A stretch of 64,000 nt of DNA from CAYFLR01 sp964343805 (GTDB lineage Bacteria; Bdellovibrionota_B; Oligoflexia; CAYFLR01), in the NCBI GenBank assembly GCA_964343805.1, contig CAYFLR010000006.1, positions 1 to 64,000 on the forward strand, written 5' to 3'. Position numbers and translations under genes: made by a program. Of the stretch, positions 54,602 to 64,000 are shown in pieces (positions within the stretch are counted from its first letter, which is position 1; the number at the start of each line of letters is the position of its first letter). The notes under the pieces are model-generated. The model was not told the DNA's origin, made no database searches, and worked only from the letters and a program-made list of their open reading frames with translations.

Positions 54602-54980
54602 AACCTAAAGATTACCTCTGCACACCTGTAAGATTTATGGCACAACTGTATAACTATTTATTCGGGTTAATTTTCCAAAACCTTAAACCGAAAAGGTAAA
54701 AAACCACCAGATACATATAAGTATTTAAATTTATTAAAATAATAACTTAAGAAATGAATCTAATACTTGTTCAATTTAGGTTCATAAATTCAAAAAATAA
54801 AAAAAAAACCTAAAGTAAAAAAGAGCCTTTTTGGCCACCAAAAGTGCTCTATTATTTATTTTTTAACCATCTGAATTAACAGCCCTATTTTTTTTTTCTC
54901 GTTTTCATTTAAATATAATCTCATTTATTCCGAACAAAATATTATAGTGTAAATTTCTTTTTTCATGAGAGTGATTGGAT
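54602..54980. promoter_or_regulatory. AT-rich divergent promoter region
   Basis: 379 nt between the propeller-like lipoprotein and the giant protein gene. It has long A and T runs. A hairpin at 54822-54850 (agagcctttttgg / ccaaaagtgctct, with two mismatched positions) is followed on the minus strand by a T run, so on that strand it looks like an intrinsic terminator 220 nt before the lipoprotein start. No convincing -35/-10 pair could be picked. Confidence 0.5.
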
Positions 54981-57900
54981 TTGGATAAGACAAAGCTTAG
55001 CGCAATTCTTATAAGTCTCTTTTTATTGGTTGTCGTTACAGGACCTTCTTGTCAGCCAGTAGAGGAAGATCTTGAGGGTGAATTCCAATTTGAGCTCATT
55101 CAAGGTGGCAACCAAGCACCTGTAGAGCCTGGCACCGCCTTTGCCATCCCCTTAAAGCTTAAGATACTTGACGCAACCGGCATGCCTCTTTCTGGTGTCC
55201 AAGTAGAATTTAGAACCACAGATTGGCAAAATGAAGCCCCTGTACCTGAAAGTAAGCCAGGGTACACTCCCAGTTATGTTGGAACCAGTGATTCTCATAG
55301 CGATGATGATGGTATTGTGACGGCCAATATTATTTCTGGAAGTTTGTACAATATGCAGATAAAAGTCCTCGCTTCTCTTCCCGATTTAGAATCAGAATAC
55401 AGCATAGAATTAAAAACAATTCCCTATGGTACTCCGAGTGCTATCAAATTATCTTCCACCAATAGTTTCAATGAAATCGCTGGTGCTCCCTTTGCATTCA
55501 TCATAGAAGTTGTTGACAGTAATGGCTTTCGGGTAGAAAACTTTAATGGTAAGCTTGATTTCACTTGGTCTTTTGTGAACACCCCCTCTTGGGCTGAAAA
55601 ATTAGATGATGCAACTCTCTTAGACTCCACTCAAAACTTACCCGAAAACACCTCTTGTGAATTTCAAAATGGAACTTGCGAAACCGAAGCCATCTATTAT
55701 TTCTCCAATGCTTTGGAAACCCCCTTAGCGACTGTTGAAGTTGAACCCATCCCTTCTGCTGATGGATTTTTTAATTTAGTACAGGGTGTAGCTAATGTTC
55801 CTTTTATTATAAAAAAGGGAGACCCAGCACGGGTCATCCTCCTTGATAAAGCTCCCAACGAAACTGAAATGGGGCAAATACCTGATGAGATCGTCATTGC
55901 TTCCGATGAAAGTCTCAACTTATTTGCTGTTTTAGTTGATAAAGGCGGAAATATCATCCAAGAACAGGAAGCTCCCCTAGAATTAGAATGGGAAGGAGAG
56001 GGGATTGACCAAGATCAAATTATACCCACAGAAACCAAAGATGGAGCCCTCATTATTCCCAGAAAAATAGGGAGTTACTCGGTTCGTGCCTTCACTGACA
56101 CCTTTGAAGGATTCTCCCCTCCCATTCGAGTGGAACATGGTAGCTTTGATCATCTCTTTGTACAAACTGAACACAACCTCTTCGAGGAAGCGGGTAAATG
56201 CTTTAACATGATTGTCTATCTCAGAGACATTAATGATAATGATATCGATACCTTTAATGGATTTAGAGATGTAGAATTTAGCATTCTGAATGCAGATAGT
56301 GGAATCCCAACAAAAGCAAAGGCCCATTTCCGTGGTTCAAAAACCAAAGGGAAAAAGATTCTGAAGGATAGAAAAGCTTTCAGCCGAGGGGTTTTAAAAC
56401 CTAAAGAATTGGTTTGCTTGAATGATGCCACAGATGTGGAACCACGCATCAGAATGGAAATTGCCGCTGAAGATGGTTACCCTATGATTGATGGGGTCAG
56501 TGATATTATTAATGTCGCTCTCACAGATGTAGAGCATATCCTGCTCTCTTTATCACCAGATATTGAAAAAACCGATAAATTTGTCTGTAAATATGAAGAT
56601 CTGAAAAAGAAGTGCAGCATCATCTATGCCGATAATCCCCCGGAAGCTTTATATGGGCTTGTGATGGACCAAGGAGGGAATTTTCTCGGTCAAATGCCCA
56701 TCACTTGGAATGCCAGTTTTCCTTTAGATAACAGGTTCACAGTATCGGATGATGGCTACTCCATAAAAATAGATCCTAAGCGAACGGGGCGTGGATATTT
56801 CTACCTCTCTTTGCCAGAAAAAAACTTTACCCAAGAAATCTCCTTTCGAGTGGTTCCAGGAGTTCCTCATCACTTTAATATTGTAACAGAAAACTACGGA
56901 CTAGAAAGCGCGGTTGAGCCTTTCTTTATCAGGCTCGAAGCCTTCGATATCAAAGACAACCTTGTGGCTGACCTCAATGAGACCATTGAACTGGAATATT
57001 CTATGGTTGGTGTCTACAATTCACCCAATGGCACTGAACCCAGGGTTCCTTCTAATGAAATGGTAAGCTTTGTGGAAGGATCCGCTCTGGCAGGGCAAAC
57101 TCCGGGCAATCAATTTTATGTTCCTAACGTCAAGAGTCGCCCACAGATCGTTATTAAGTCGACATATGAAGATTCTCAATCCAACACCTTTGTGATTGAA
57201 GCTGGTCCCATTTTCGCCACCGTCATTGCTGATAAACAGGAAGGAAAAGGGGATCCAATACCTGACAATCTGATCATGACTACCCTAGGTGAATTGGAAA
57301 TGTTTGCCTCTGGTTATGATAGTGAAGGAAACTATGTAAAAGATGTGGATAGTTATTGGCAGGCAGATGGTGATCTCCTTGGCTATTTGGATTTTGACTT
57401 CGGTAAAAAGACAGTTCTCACACCAAGAAAAGTAGGAAGTGGAATCGTCTATGCTGTTCCCATTGATGGAAGCATCTCTTCATCCCAAACACCCACCATC
57501 ACGGTAGAGGCATCTAAAATATCAAAATACGCAATTAAAACCACTCATGACAATATTGAAAGTGCCAAAGAGACTTTTGGTTTTGAAATCACTGCCCTTG
57601 ATCAAAAAGACAATGTGGTTATTGACTACTTAGAAGGCTTAGGAACCACCCGCCTTAGGTTTGACCATGACGCCACCTCAAGTTGGTCCGGTGATGAACC
57701 CAACCTATTAAGAAAAGAAATTGATTGCACCTTTCAAGACGGAGTTTGCTCAACACCACTTACCTATTATGTAGTAAATGCTTTAGAGTCTCCCACCGTT
57801 TTTGTTCAAGATAGTAACAATGATAATTCAAAGAGACTGGAAGGTCTCTATGGCGTAGCCATCACAGTTCTCACTACAGACGACTCTCAAAATAGAATTG

Positions 57901-60900
57901 TGATTACAGAGGAAGCCGGTGGTCCAGGAGATCCAGGGGATCCTTCCTACCCGGTAGCTAAGGTTTTAAATCAGATGATGAGCCTTACCACTGATGGCTA
58001 TATGCAAAATCAAACCATTGAAAGAAATGCCAATGGCATTGTTACTCAAAAAACTCATACTTTTTACGGAGCCCTTGTGGACAAAGGGGGTAACTACCTA
58101 AGAGATATTCCCGTCAACTGGAACTCCAATGCATTTAACAACCTAGGGCAAGAGATCAGCACTCACCGCATTATTTCCTACCCTGAAAATTTNNNNNNNN
58201 NNGATCCTAAAAAAGTAGGGATTGGAAAATTAACCGCCTCTGATCCAAACGGAACCTGGGAATCATTCACCTCTGCAAGCCTGGAAGTTTCCCATGGAGA
58301 AGCAGATCACTTTAGCATAGACACCCAAAACGATGAAGTGGAAGTTCCAGGAAATTGTTTTTCTATTACCATCAAAGTTAAAGACAATGACAACAATACG
58401 GTTGATTCCTGTAATGGAACCACCAATATGCGATTGAATATTGTAAACGCCGACACTCCCTATGGTGTAGCGTACGACAGTGCCAATAACAACATATTAG
58501 AAGTGAGAGAATTAGCTCACTTTAATTATGCCGATAACCCTAATAAATCTGGTGGCGAAAAGACCATGAGTCTAGAAATTTCTTCTGGCGTGGTTAACTA
58601 CAGTGGAAATGTATGCCTCTATGATGCCACCGATACCACTCCCCAAATAACCATTGAATCCGATGGTTTTAATGACTCTGTGATTAGCGGAAAGAGCTGG
58701 GAGTCATTAGCTGGACAGAGTTCCGAAATCACTTTGGATATTGGAGCGGATCATCATCTCCAACTTTTCGTCAATGGTTATCCTGATGATGGAACGGTTT
58801 CACAAGATCCGGTTTCTAATTCAGCTACTATCGGGCCAGCTATTAACGCCTCTCCTCTTTGTGATTGGATAGATCCAGTGGTAGAAGGTGATTCAGATGT
58901 AACCTGTACTCCTTGGGAAAACGCAGGTCCCGGACTGGATAATAACGGACGCGATATTGAAACCAATCGAACCTTTTATGTCGGGGTAGTAGATTATGGA
59001 GGAAACTTTAAGCGACTCGATACCTGTGACTGGCAAGGAACAGTGGAGGCTGGAAATAATCCTTTCTCTGCCGAATATGATCAAATAACTCAACTTCGAG
59101 GCTCCAGTCTCCTTTGGCAACCTCACTATGCCAATATCGGCGCTCGTATGATGTTAAACAACTGCGACATTATGAGCAGTGAATCAGTCGTGGTCCCCAT
59201 GGAAATTTATCCAGGTTCTCCAGATCATGATACCTTGTATGTTAATGACGAAGCCGAAGTGAGCGCCCTTTCTACCTTTGTAGTTCAACTCATGGTCAAA
59301 GATAAAAAAGAAAATACAGTAATTCAATTCAACAAAACTGAGAATATTGATTGGAATACCAATGCCAACAGCTCTCCAAGAGATGATGGGAATAACGACC
59401 CAATTTTACTCACCAATGGAGACCAAGTCATTGAGAATGGAGTCTATACTAGTACAGATACTTTTTACCTACCAAATGCCACAGGAACCTTTAATAAGAA
59501 TAACCCCAAGGCTTATATTACAGCCACAACTCCCCGAGGAACCAGTGTTCTCAGTTTAGATGTAAAGGCTGGACCTTCCATCGAGGTAAATATTAGAGAC
59601 ACCAATTTTGGTTTTGGAAATGTGATCACTACTTATAATATGGGTACTGATGATAATTTAGATCTCTTTGTTGCGGGCTATGATGCCAAAGGAAATTACA
59701 TTCCTGATATCAAAGCCATCTTCTCTTCTACTCATCTACCTAATCCTGGATGGGTTGGAATCACTCGTTTACCAGCAGATAGCACCAGTGCACCTGGAGT
59801 ATCCGAGGCCACTTTTAGTCCTAAAACCACTGGAACTGGTAAATTAAAAATAGAAGCCCAAGGTGACTATGTTGGGCAAAATTATGAAACAGGAGATGTG
59901 GTCGTTGGTTCACTGAGTGCAGCCAAGTTTGCTATCAATACCAATAATAATGGAACTGAGGTGGCAGGTGAATTATTCAAACTCATTGTCCAGGTTCTAG
60001 ACCCTTCAAATAACGTGGTGACAGGTTTTAACAATTCCAATGGAAACTATGATATTCAAGTGACTCATAATGCAAAAAATAGTTGGGCAGACTACGCACC
60101 CGACCTTCCTCAAGGAACCATCACATGCCAATTTATAAATGGTGAGTGTACCGTTCCCGGCGAATATTATGTTACCAATGCCGATGAAAGCCCCACTATT
60201 TTTATCCAAGATCCAACCGATGCCATCCCTGATATAGCTGCGGTTCAGCTTAGCATTAATAAAGGGCCCGCTTTTCAAATGGTGGTAAAAACAGGAGACG
60301 GTGGTCCAGGAACTATGGGAGATGCAGGTTACCCCGTTGTTGACATTCTGAAAAACTTTGTTATTTCTACCGATGGTTATCTACCAACCGAAACGGTTAC
60401 TTATACTGGAAACGATGCGGATCAGAAGAAATTTGTATTTTATGCTGGCGCTATTGATAAGGGTGGAAACTACATAGAAGACAAAGTGGCTAGCTGGGCC
60501 GGCGATGCTTTTGATATCAATGACAGTGTCAGTGACAATAATAACATCATCTCTTATCCTGAAAACATTAGTACTGCTGCTGGTTCTGCTTCCAATGCAG
60601 ATGGAGAGCGGCTCTACTTTGACCCGGTAAAAACTGGAAGAGTGAAGCTCACTGTTTCAGACCCAGCTACCACATTGAGTAGCTACACCACCTCAATGAT
60701 TACCGTTAGTCATGGTGTACCCCATCACATTCAAGTGGTCACCCAAAACAATAATAATGAAGCTCCTGGGGATTGTTTCACTTTAAGTTTCACCGTAGAA
60801 GATATTGAAGAAAATACCGCCAAAAGTTTTGCTGGAGATGTTCCCTCCACCCTAGATGTACTAACCGCAGACACTCCTTATGGTGAGGCTTACAGCTCAG

Positions 60901-63900
60901 ATAATAACAATCTATTAGAAGTTCCTCTGTCTTACTTTGATTATTCTGGTAATTTGGATAAGAACCATGGAAGTATATCCCCTACTCTCTCAGCCAATAA
61001 TGGATCTATTATCTACCCCGGAACACTTTGCTTATTTGATGCCACCGATGTAACACCAGAAGTGACCATCTCAACTTCTTCATTTACTAATGGAAGTGAT
61101 AATTGGCCTGCACTTTCTGGCAGTACTGGACAAATTACCTTTGAGGTTGGTGACGCCCATCATTTACAAATGTTTGTTTCGGGTTTACCTGGTAATGCCG
61201 GGGGAAGTGTTGACATCGTTTCAGGAAGTAGTATTCAAGCATCTCGGCTTTGTGAATGGTCACCCTCAACAGATCCAGACGATATCAATTTACCAAACTG
61301 CAGCACCTGGGTTAATGACGGACCTTCCGGACGTGATATTGTCTCGACTCGAAATTTTTATGCTGCGGTAGTGGATAAAGGCGGTAATTATAAGTCTCCC
61401 GATACCTGTGAATGGGAAGGATTTGTTCCCACAGGACAAAATCCTTTTGACAACACCCAACTTACTGTTAATACCCCCGCCAGTTCGGCCACCTGGGTCC
61501 CTAAGTTTGCCAATGTGAACAGCAAACTGATCGCTAAAAATTGTGCGACCGAAGTGGACGGGAAAAAACTTTATGCTACGGTACCGATGCAAGTTTTTCC
61601 TGGTCCTCCTAGTAAATATGATCTTTATATTAATGAAACCAATACTGTGACAGCAACCAATGCCTTTGAAGTTATTGTAAGCCAACTAGACGCTCACGGT
61701 AATTTATCTTATGAATCCACAGAAGTAGATAGCAGTGCCAGTTGGAGTGTAAGTGGAGCAAGTTCATCTCCAGAGGGAAACGGTCCTTCCCTGGCTAGCG
61801 GAAATCTCAGCTTTACCTCAGGAACATTTACCACCGCTCAAAGCTTCCTTATTCCAAATGCCACTGGAATATATGCTAATAATGATACCGAGGTAATCAT
61901 TACGCTTTCTGGAGATTTAGCAGACGGAACCGTTACTGTTACATCTAATCCCGGAACTATCAACTCCGTTCTATTAAGGTCGCAAGATTCTGGTTTTGGC
62001 GATACTTATAATAATGATTTTTTCCTTGCACTAAATGGAACCATCTCTATGTTTGTTGCAGGGTATGATGCACAAGGAAACTATATACCTGGTGTAGAAG
62101 GAGTGTTTAGCAATAGCACACCTTGGGGCAACGGATCATTTAATATTACCACCCCAACCACTTATGCCACCTTTAGCCCAAGTTCTTCTGGAACTGGAAA
62201 AATTAATCTACTGACCGACAATGTGACTCCTCAGAGATCCTATGACACTGGTAATATCACGGTATTTACTGAAGTAACGAAGTTTGTCATTAAAACCAGT
62301 AACTCCAATGCCAACAATTACCTTCCAGCTGGAGAGACTTTTTCACTGATCATTGAAGCCCATAATGAAGGAGGATTATCTCCTGACTATTTAGGCGGTA
62401 ATGATAACAATATTATGCGATTTAATCATGATGCCACCACCAGCTGGGGAGGGCAAGATCCCAATGTCCCCACCGGTCTTCTGGATTGTAATTTTGTTAA
62501 TGGAGTTTGTACAACAGCAGCAAGCTTTAAACTCACCAATGCGGACGAAAGTCCAACAATTTATGTCAGTGATGAATCTGGATATGTCCCCGGTCTTTTC
62601 AATACCACCTTTAATGTAACCAAAGGAAGCTTGTACGGCCTTGCTATAGCTGATGGAGCAGGGGGACCAGGAGATCCTAGCAACGAATCTTATCCTCTAA
62701 CCAATGTGATCAACACCCTCACTCTTTCTGCCGATGGGTTCCTACCGGGTGATACGGTGACCTATTCAAGTGGGACAAATGCCAATCAACTCACTTTCGA
62801 TTTTTATGCGGTAGGCGTGGATAAAGGGGGTAATTTTGTTTCCGATCGTACTGGTGACTGGACCGGTAAAGCCTATGATCCAGAAGGGAATGAAATTACT
62901 GGTTCTGGTGCCGATTACATCATGACTTTAAGTCACAATCTCTCTGCCTACACAGGCACCACGATTGACTTCAATCCCAAAAAGGCTGGAGTGGCAAGGC
63001 TCACCGTAAATGATAATGTGAATGGCAGCCTTCAATCCTACACAACCGGTGATATTACCATCACCCATGGTGTAGCCAATCGAATTAAGATCACGACGGA
63101 AAACGATGGAGTTGAACAACCGGGTGTTTGCTTTTTAACCTCCTTTAATCTAATTGATTATGATGATAATGTGATCACCTCTTACACCGGAAATGTAGAC
63201 GTCACATTCAATATAGAAAATGCAGACACCCCTTATGGACTTCCCTACAGCAGCTCCAACAATAACATTTTGGAAGTGAGAGAGTTTGCCCACTTTAATT
63301 ACAGTGGTAACCCAAGCAAAGCCCAGGGCCCCTATACTGAAACACTCAATATTTTATCTGGAATTATTGATTACCCTGGAAATGTCTGCCTCTATGATAA
63401 TACCAATACGAATGCTTCTATCACCGCTTCCATTCCCTCCTATGTCGATGCCGCCTCAAAACCATGGCCCGCTCTTTCCGGCTCTTCAGGAACTGTCACG
63501 GTTGCCGCAGGCACCGCGGATCATATTCAAGTTTTTATAAGTGGCTCACCTGATAATGCAAATAATAATGCTGGAATCTTAAGTGGTTCTACCAGTATTA
63601 CTGGGTACCCATCGGGTATTAATGCAACTAAACTTTGTGATTGGATTGATCCTTCTATTACAACCGACCCCGAAGGAAACACCTGCTCGTCTTGGGAGAA
63701 CAAAGGACCCAACCTTCCCTATCAAGGCCGAGATATGTCCAATGTTCGTAAACTCTATGCTGGAATAGTAGATTATGGCGGCAACTTAATTGATCTGGAA
63801 ACATGTGATTGGGCTGGAGTCATTACTGGAGGAAATAACCCTTACTCTGATGATCAGCTCCTGCCTAAAACAGCTAAAGAGGTCACTTGGACCCCCGGTT

Positions 63901-64000
63901 ACTCTAATATTAGTTCTAAGTTAAAACTGGAAAACTGCGGTGCTCTAGCGGATGTATTGATTCCTACCAAAATCTATCCAGGACCCCCTGATCACTTCTC
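54981..64000 (+). CDS. giant repeat lipoprotein-like surface protein (3' end outside window)
   Basis: Starts with TTG at 54981 (a second TTG at 54975; the frame is closed by TGA at 54972 and has no nearby ATG). The frame stays open for 3006 codons to the window end; a 10-N gap at 58193-58202 keeps it. The N-terminus is a signal peptide with GPSC as a noncanonical lipobox near Cys 24. The rest is Ig-like, Asn/Gly/Asp-rich, and built of three to four super-repeats of about 790 residues with conserved blocks: KFAIKT, C.F.NG.C then NADESPT, a DKGGN(Y/F) motif with a Trp 9-10 residues later, NADTPYG, CLYDATD, LCDWIDP, DTCDW, and PGPPDH. Cysteines are conserved as pairs. Likely a surface adhesin-type fibre; ligand unknown. 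Confidence 0.85.
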   Translation, partial: MDKTKLSAILISLFLLVVVTGPSCQPVEEDLEGEFQFELIQGGNQAPVEPGTAFAIPLKLKILDATGMPLSGVQVEFRTTDWQNEAPVPESKPGYTPSYVGTSDSHSDDDGIVTANIISGSLYNMQIKVLASLPDLESEYSIELKTIPYGTPSAIKLSSTNSFNEIAGAPFAFIIEVVDSNGFRVENFNGKLDFTWSFVNTPSWAEKLDDATLLDSTQNLPENTSCEFQNGTCETEAIYYFSNALETPLATVEVEPIPSADGFFNLVQGVANVPFIIKKGDPARVILLDKAPNETEMGQIPDEIVIASDESLNLFAVLVDKGGNIIQEQEAPLELEWEGEGIDQDQIIPTETKDGALIIPRKIGSYSVRAFTDTFEGFSPPIRVEHGSFDHLFVQTEHNLFEEAGKCFNMIVYLRDINDNDIDTFNGFRDVEFSILNADSGIPTKAKAHFRGSKTKGKKILKDRKAFSRGVLKPKELVCLNDATDVEPRIRMEIAAEDGYPMIDGVSDIINVALTDVEHILLSLSPDIEKTDKFVCKYEDLKKKCSIIYADNPPEALYGLVMDQGGNFLGQMPITWNASFPLDNRFTVSDDGYSIKIDPKRTGRGYFYLSLPEKNFTQEISFRVVPGVPHHFNIVTENYGLESAVEPFFIRLEAFDIKDNLVADLNETIELEYSMVGVYNSPNGTEPRVPSNEMVSFVEGSALAGQTPGNQFYVPNVKSRPQIVIKSTYEDSQSNTFVIEAGPIFATVIADKQEGKGDPIPDNLIMTTLGELEMFASGYDSEGNYVKDVDSYWQADGDLLGYLDFDFGKKTVLTPRKVGSGIVYAVPIDGSISSSQTPTITVEASKISKYAIKTTHDNIESAKETFGFEITALDQKDNVVIDYLEGLGTTRLRFDHDATSSWSGDEPNLLRKEIDCTFQDGVCSTPLTYYVVNALESPTVFVQDSNNDNSKRLEGLYGVAITVLTTDDSQNRIVITEEAGGPGDPGDPSYPVAKVLNQMMSLTTDGYMQNQTIERNANGIVTQKTHTFYGALVDKGGNYLRDIPVNWNSNAFNNLGQEISTHRIISYPENXXXXDPKKVGIGKLTASDPNGTWESFTSASLEVSHGEADHFSIDTQNDEVEVPGNCFSITIKVKDNDNNTVDSCNGTTNMRLNIVNADTPYGVAYDSANNNILEVRELAHFNYADNPNKSGGEKTMSLEISSGVVNYSGNVCLYDATDTTPQITIESDGFNDSVISGKSWESLAGQSSEITLDIGADHHLQLFVNGYPDDGTVSQDPVSNSATIGPAINASPLCDWIDPVVEGDSDVTCTPWENAGPGLDNNGRDIETNRTFYVGVVDYGGNFKRLDTCDWQGTVEAGNNPFSAEYDQITQLRGSSLLWQPHYANIGARMMLNNCDIMSSESVVVPMEIYPGSPDHDTLYVNDEAEVSALSTFVVQLMVKDKKENTVIQFNKTENIDWNTNANSSPRDDGNNDPILLTNGDQVIENGVYTSTDTFYLPNATGTFNKNNPKAYITATTPRGTSVLSLDVKAGPSIEVNIRDTNFGFGNVITTYNMGTDDNLDLFVAGYDAKGNYIPDIKAIFSSTHLPNPGWVGITRLPADSTSAPGVSEATFSPKTTGTGKLKIEAQGDYVGQNYETGDVVVGSLSAAKFAINTNNNGTEVAGELFKLIVQVLDPSNNVVTGFNNSNGNYDIQVTHNAKNSWADYAPDLPQGTITCQFINGECTVPGEYYVTNADESPTIFIQDPTDAIPDIAAVQLSINKGPAFQMVVKTGDGGPGTMGDAGYPVVDILKNFVISTDGYLPTETVTYTGNDADQKKFVFYAGAIDKGGNYIEDKVASWAGDAFDINDSVSDNNNIISYPENISTAAGSASNADGERLYFDPVKTGRVKLTVSDPATTLSSYTTSMITVSHGVPHHIQVVTQNNNNEAPGDCFTLSFTVEDIEENTAKSFAGDVPSTLDVLTADTPYGEAYSSDNNNLLEVPLSYFDYSGNLDKNHGSISPTLSANNGSIIYPGTLCLFDATDVTPEVTISTSSFTNGSDNWPALSGSTGQITFEVGDAHHLQMFVSGLPGNAGGSVDIVSGSSIQASRLCEWSPSTDPDDINLPNCSTWVNDGPSGRDIVSTRNFYAAVVDKGGNYKSPDTCEWEGFVPTGQNPFDNTQLTVNTPASSATWVPKFANVNSKLIAKNCATEVDGKKLYATVPMQVFPGPPSKYDLYINETNTVTATNAFEVIVSQLDAHGNLSYESTEVDSSASWSVSGASSSPEGNGPSLASGNLSFTSGTFTTAQSFLIPNATGIYANNDTEVIITLSGDLADGTVTVTSNPGTINSVLLRSQDSGFGDTYNNDFFLALNGTISMFVAGYDAQGNYIPGVEGVFSNSTPWGNGSFNITTPTTYATFSPSSSGTGKINLLTDNVTPQRSYDTGNITVFTEVTKFVIKTSNSNANNYLPAGETFSLIIEAHNEGGLSPDYLGGNDNNIMRFNHDATTSWGGQDPNVPTGLLDCNFVNGVCTTAASFKLTNADESPTIYVSDESGYVPGLFNTTFNVTKGSLYGLAIADGAGGPGDPSNESYPLTNVINTLTLSADGFLPGDTVTYSSGTNANQLTFDFYAVGVDKGGNFVSDRTGDWTGKAYDPEGNEITGSGADYIMTLSHNLSAYTGTTIDFNPKKAGVARLTVNDNVNGSLQSYTTGDITITHGVANRIKITTENDGVEQPGVCFLTSFNLIDYDDNVITSYTGNVDVTFNIENADTPYGLPYSSSNNNILEVREFAHFNYSGNPSKAQGPYTETLNILSGIIDYPGNVCLYDNTNTNASITASIPSYVDAASKPWPALSGSSGTVTVAAGTADHIQVFISGSPDNANNNAGILSGSTSITGYPSGINATKLCDWIDPSITTDPEGNTCSSWENKGPNLPYQGRDMSNVRKLYAGIVDYGGNLIDLETCDWAGVITGGNNPYSDDQLLPKTAKEVTWTPGYSNISSKLKLENCGALADVLIPTKIYPGPPDHF
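55440..64000 (+). repeat. 2.35-2.4-kb super-repeats in giant gene
   Basis: The same block order recurs with starts near 55440 (divergent, about 2.1 kb), 57524, 59935 and 62279 (cut by the window end). The GGN-Trp sub-blocks give the same period: 58077, 60451, 62817 and 58987, 61371, 63768. Copies have diverged in sequence but keep frame. Confidence 0.8.
58193..58202. other. assembly gap (10 N) in the giant gene
   Basis: Ten N. Codons on both sides are in the same frame (GAT CCT AAA AAA GTA after the gap), so the size is compatible with an intact gene. Confidence 0.9.

Noticed and set aside
55424..63712. Many short minus- and plus-strand ORFs inside the giant gene
   Set aside because: All are shadows: the plus-strand frame from 54981 is continuous and repeats support it as coding.
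1..64000. tRNA or rRNA genes
   Set aside because: No cloverleaf with a TTCRANNC-type arm or rRNA stretch was noticed, and no transposase, integrase or phage gene was recognised.

Overview
The window looks like chromosome from a Gram-negative, diderm bacterium with moderately AT-rich DNA. It carries outer-membrane phospholipase A (pldA), porin-like and other beta-barrel proteins, aat, many secreted proteins, and at least nine predicted lipoproteins whose lipoboxes often have bulky residues before the Cys. The mix fits Bdellovibrionota or the former deltaproteobacteria best: a stand-alone Hsp70, a 31-residue COX24/AURKAIP1-like protein, an OMP/TPR operon, DUF1566 and giant repeat lipoproteins, and a receiver-PEP-synthase fusion. 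That placement is inference; no rRNA gene is present to test it. Three runs of N (4841-4940, 29508-29522, 58193-58202) show a draft assembly.

Layout. 1-4340: 3' end of an unknown gene, then a minus-strand operon pldA-DUF2868-GTPase/DUF3482. 4341-5585: a gene-poor repeat island with two related long palindromes, a 67-bp tandem array broken by an assembly gap, and a 151-bp MITE-like element with perfect 22-bp inverted ends and an 8-bp target duplication. 5586-12447: Hsp70-like protein, GIN-domain lipoprotein, AAA/DUF4143 ATPase and three lipoproteins of unknown role. 12441-14424: methylmalonyl-CoA epimerase and MeaB, divergent from a biotin carrier protein. 14425-24665: XdhC behind a structured leader, a metalloprotease, a DUF1566 lipoprotein, an orphan receiver, endonuclease I, AmrS, RlmI, the COX24-like gene and PheA. 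24843-33024: phnC-phnE and a distant phnD, a collagen-like lipoprotein, a gap-damaged aminotransferase, a PIG-V-like membrane protein, Aat and acylphosphatase. 33084-43849: RNB exoribonuclease, porin, RecX, SH3-like protein, M48 protease, an OMP/TPR/small-protein operon, a YiiX-like lipoprotein and EngB. 43980-50066: receiver/PEP-synthase protein, gdhA, a second AAA/DUF4143 gene lying between two copies of the gdhA terminator, and a small secreted protein.

50085-64000: a divergent pair of very large envelope proteins. On the minus strand is a roughly 1504-residue beta-propeller-like lipoprotein split by a 2-nt frameshift. On the plus strand is a giant protein that starts at TTG, is open for 3006 codons to the window end and is built of about 790-residue super-repeats. 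This pair is the best candidate for an undescribed surface system.

Genes are packed tightly. Several convergent pairs share stop codons, and many operon neighbours overlap by a few bases.
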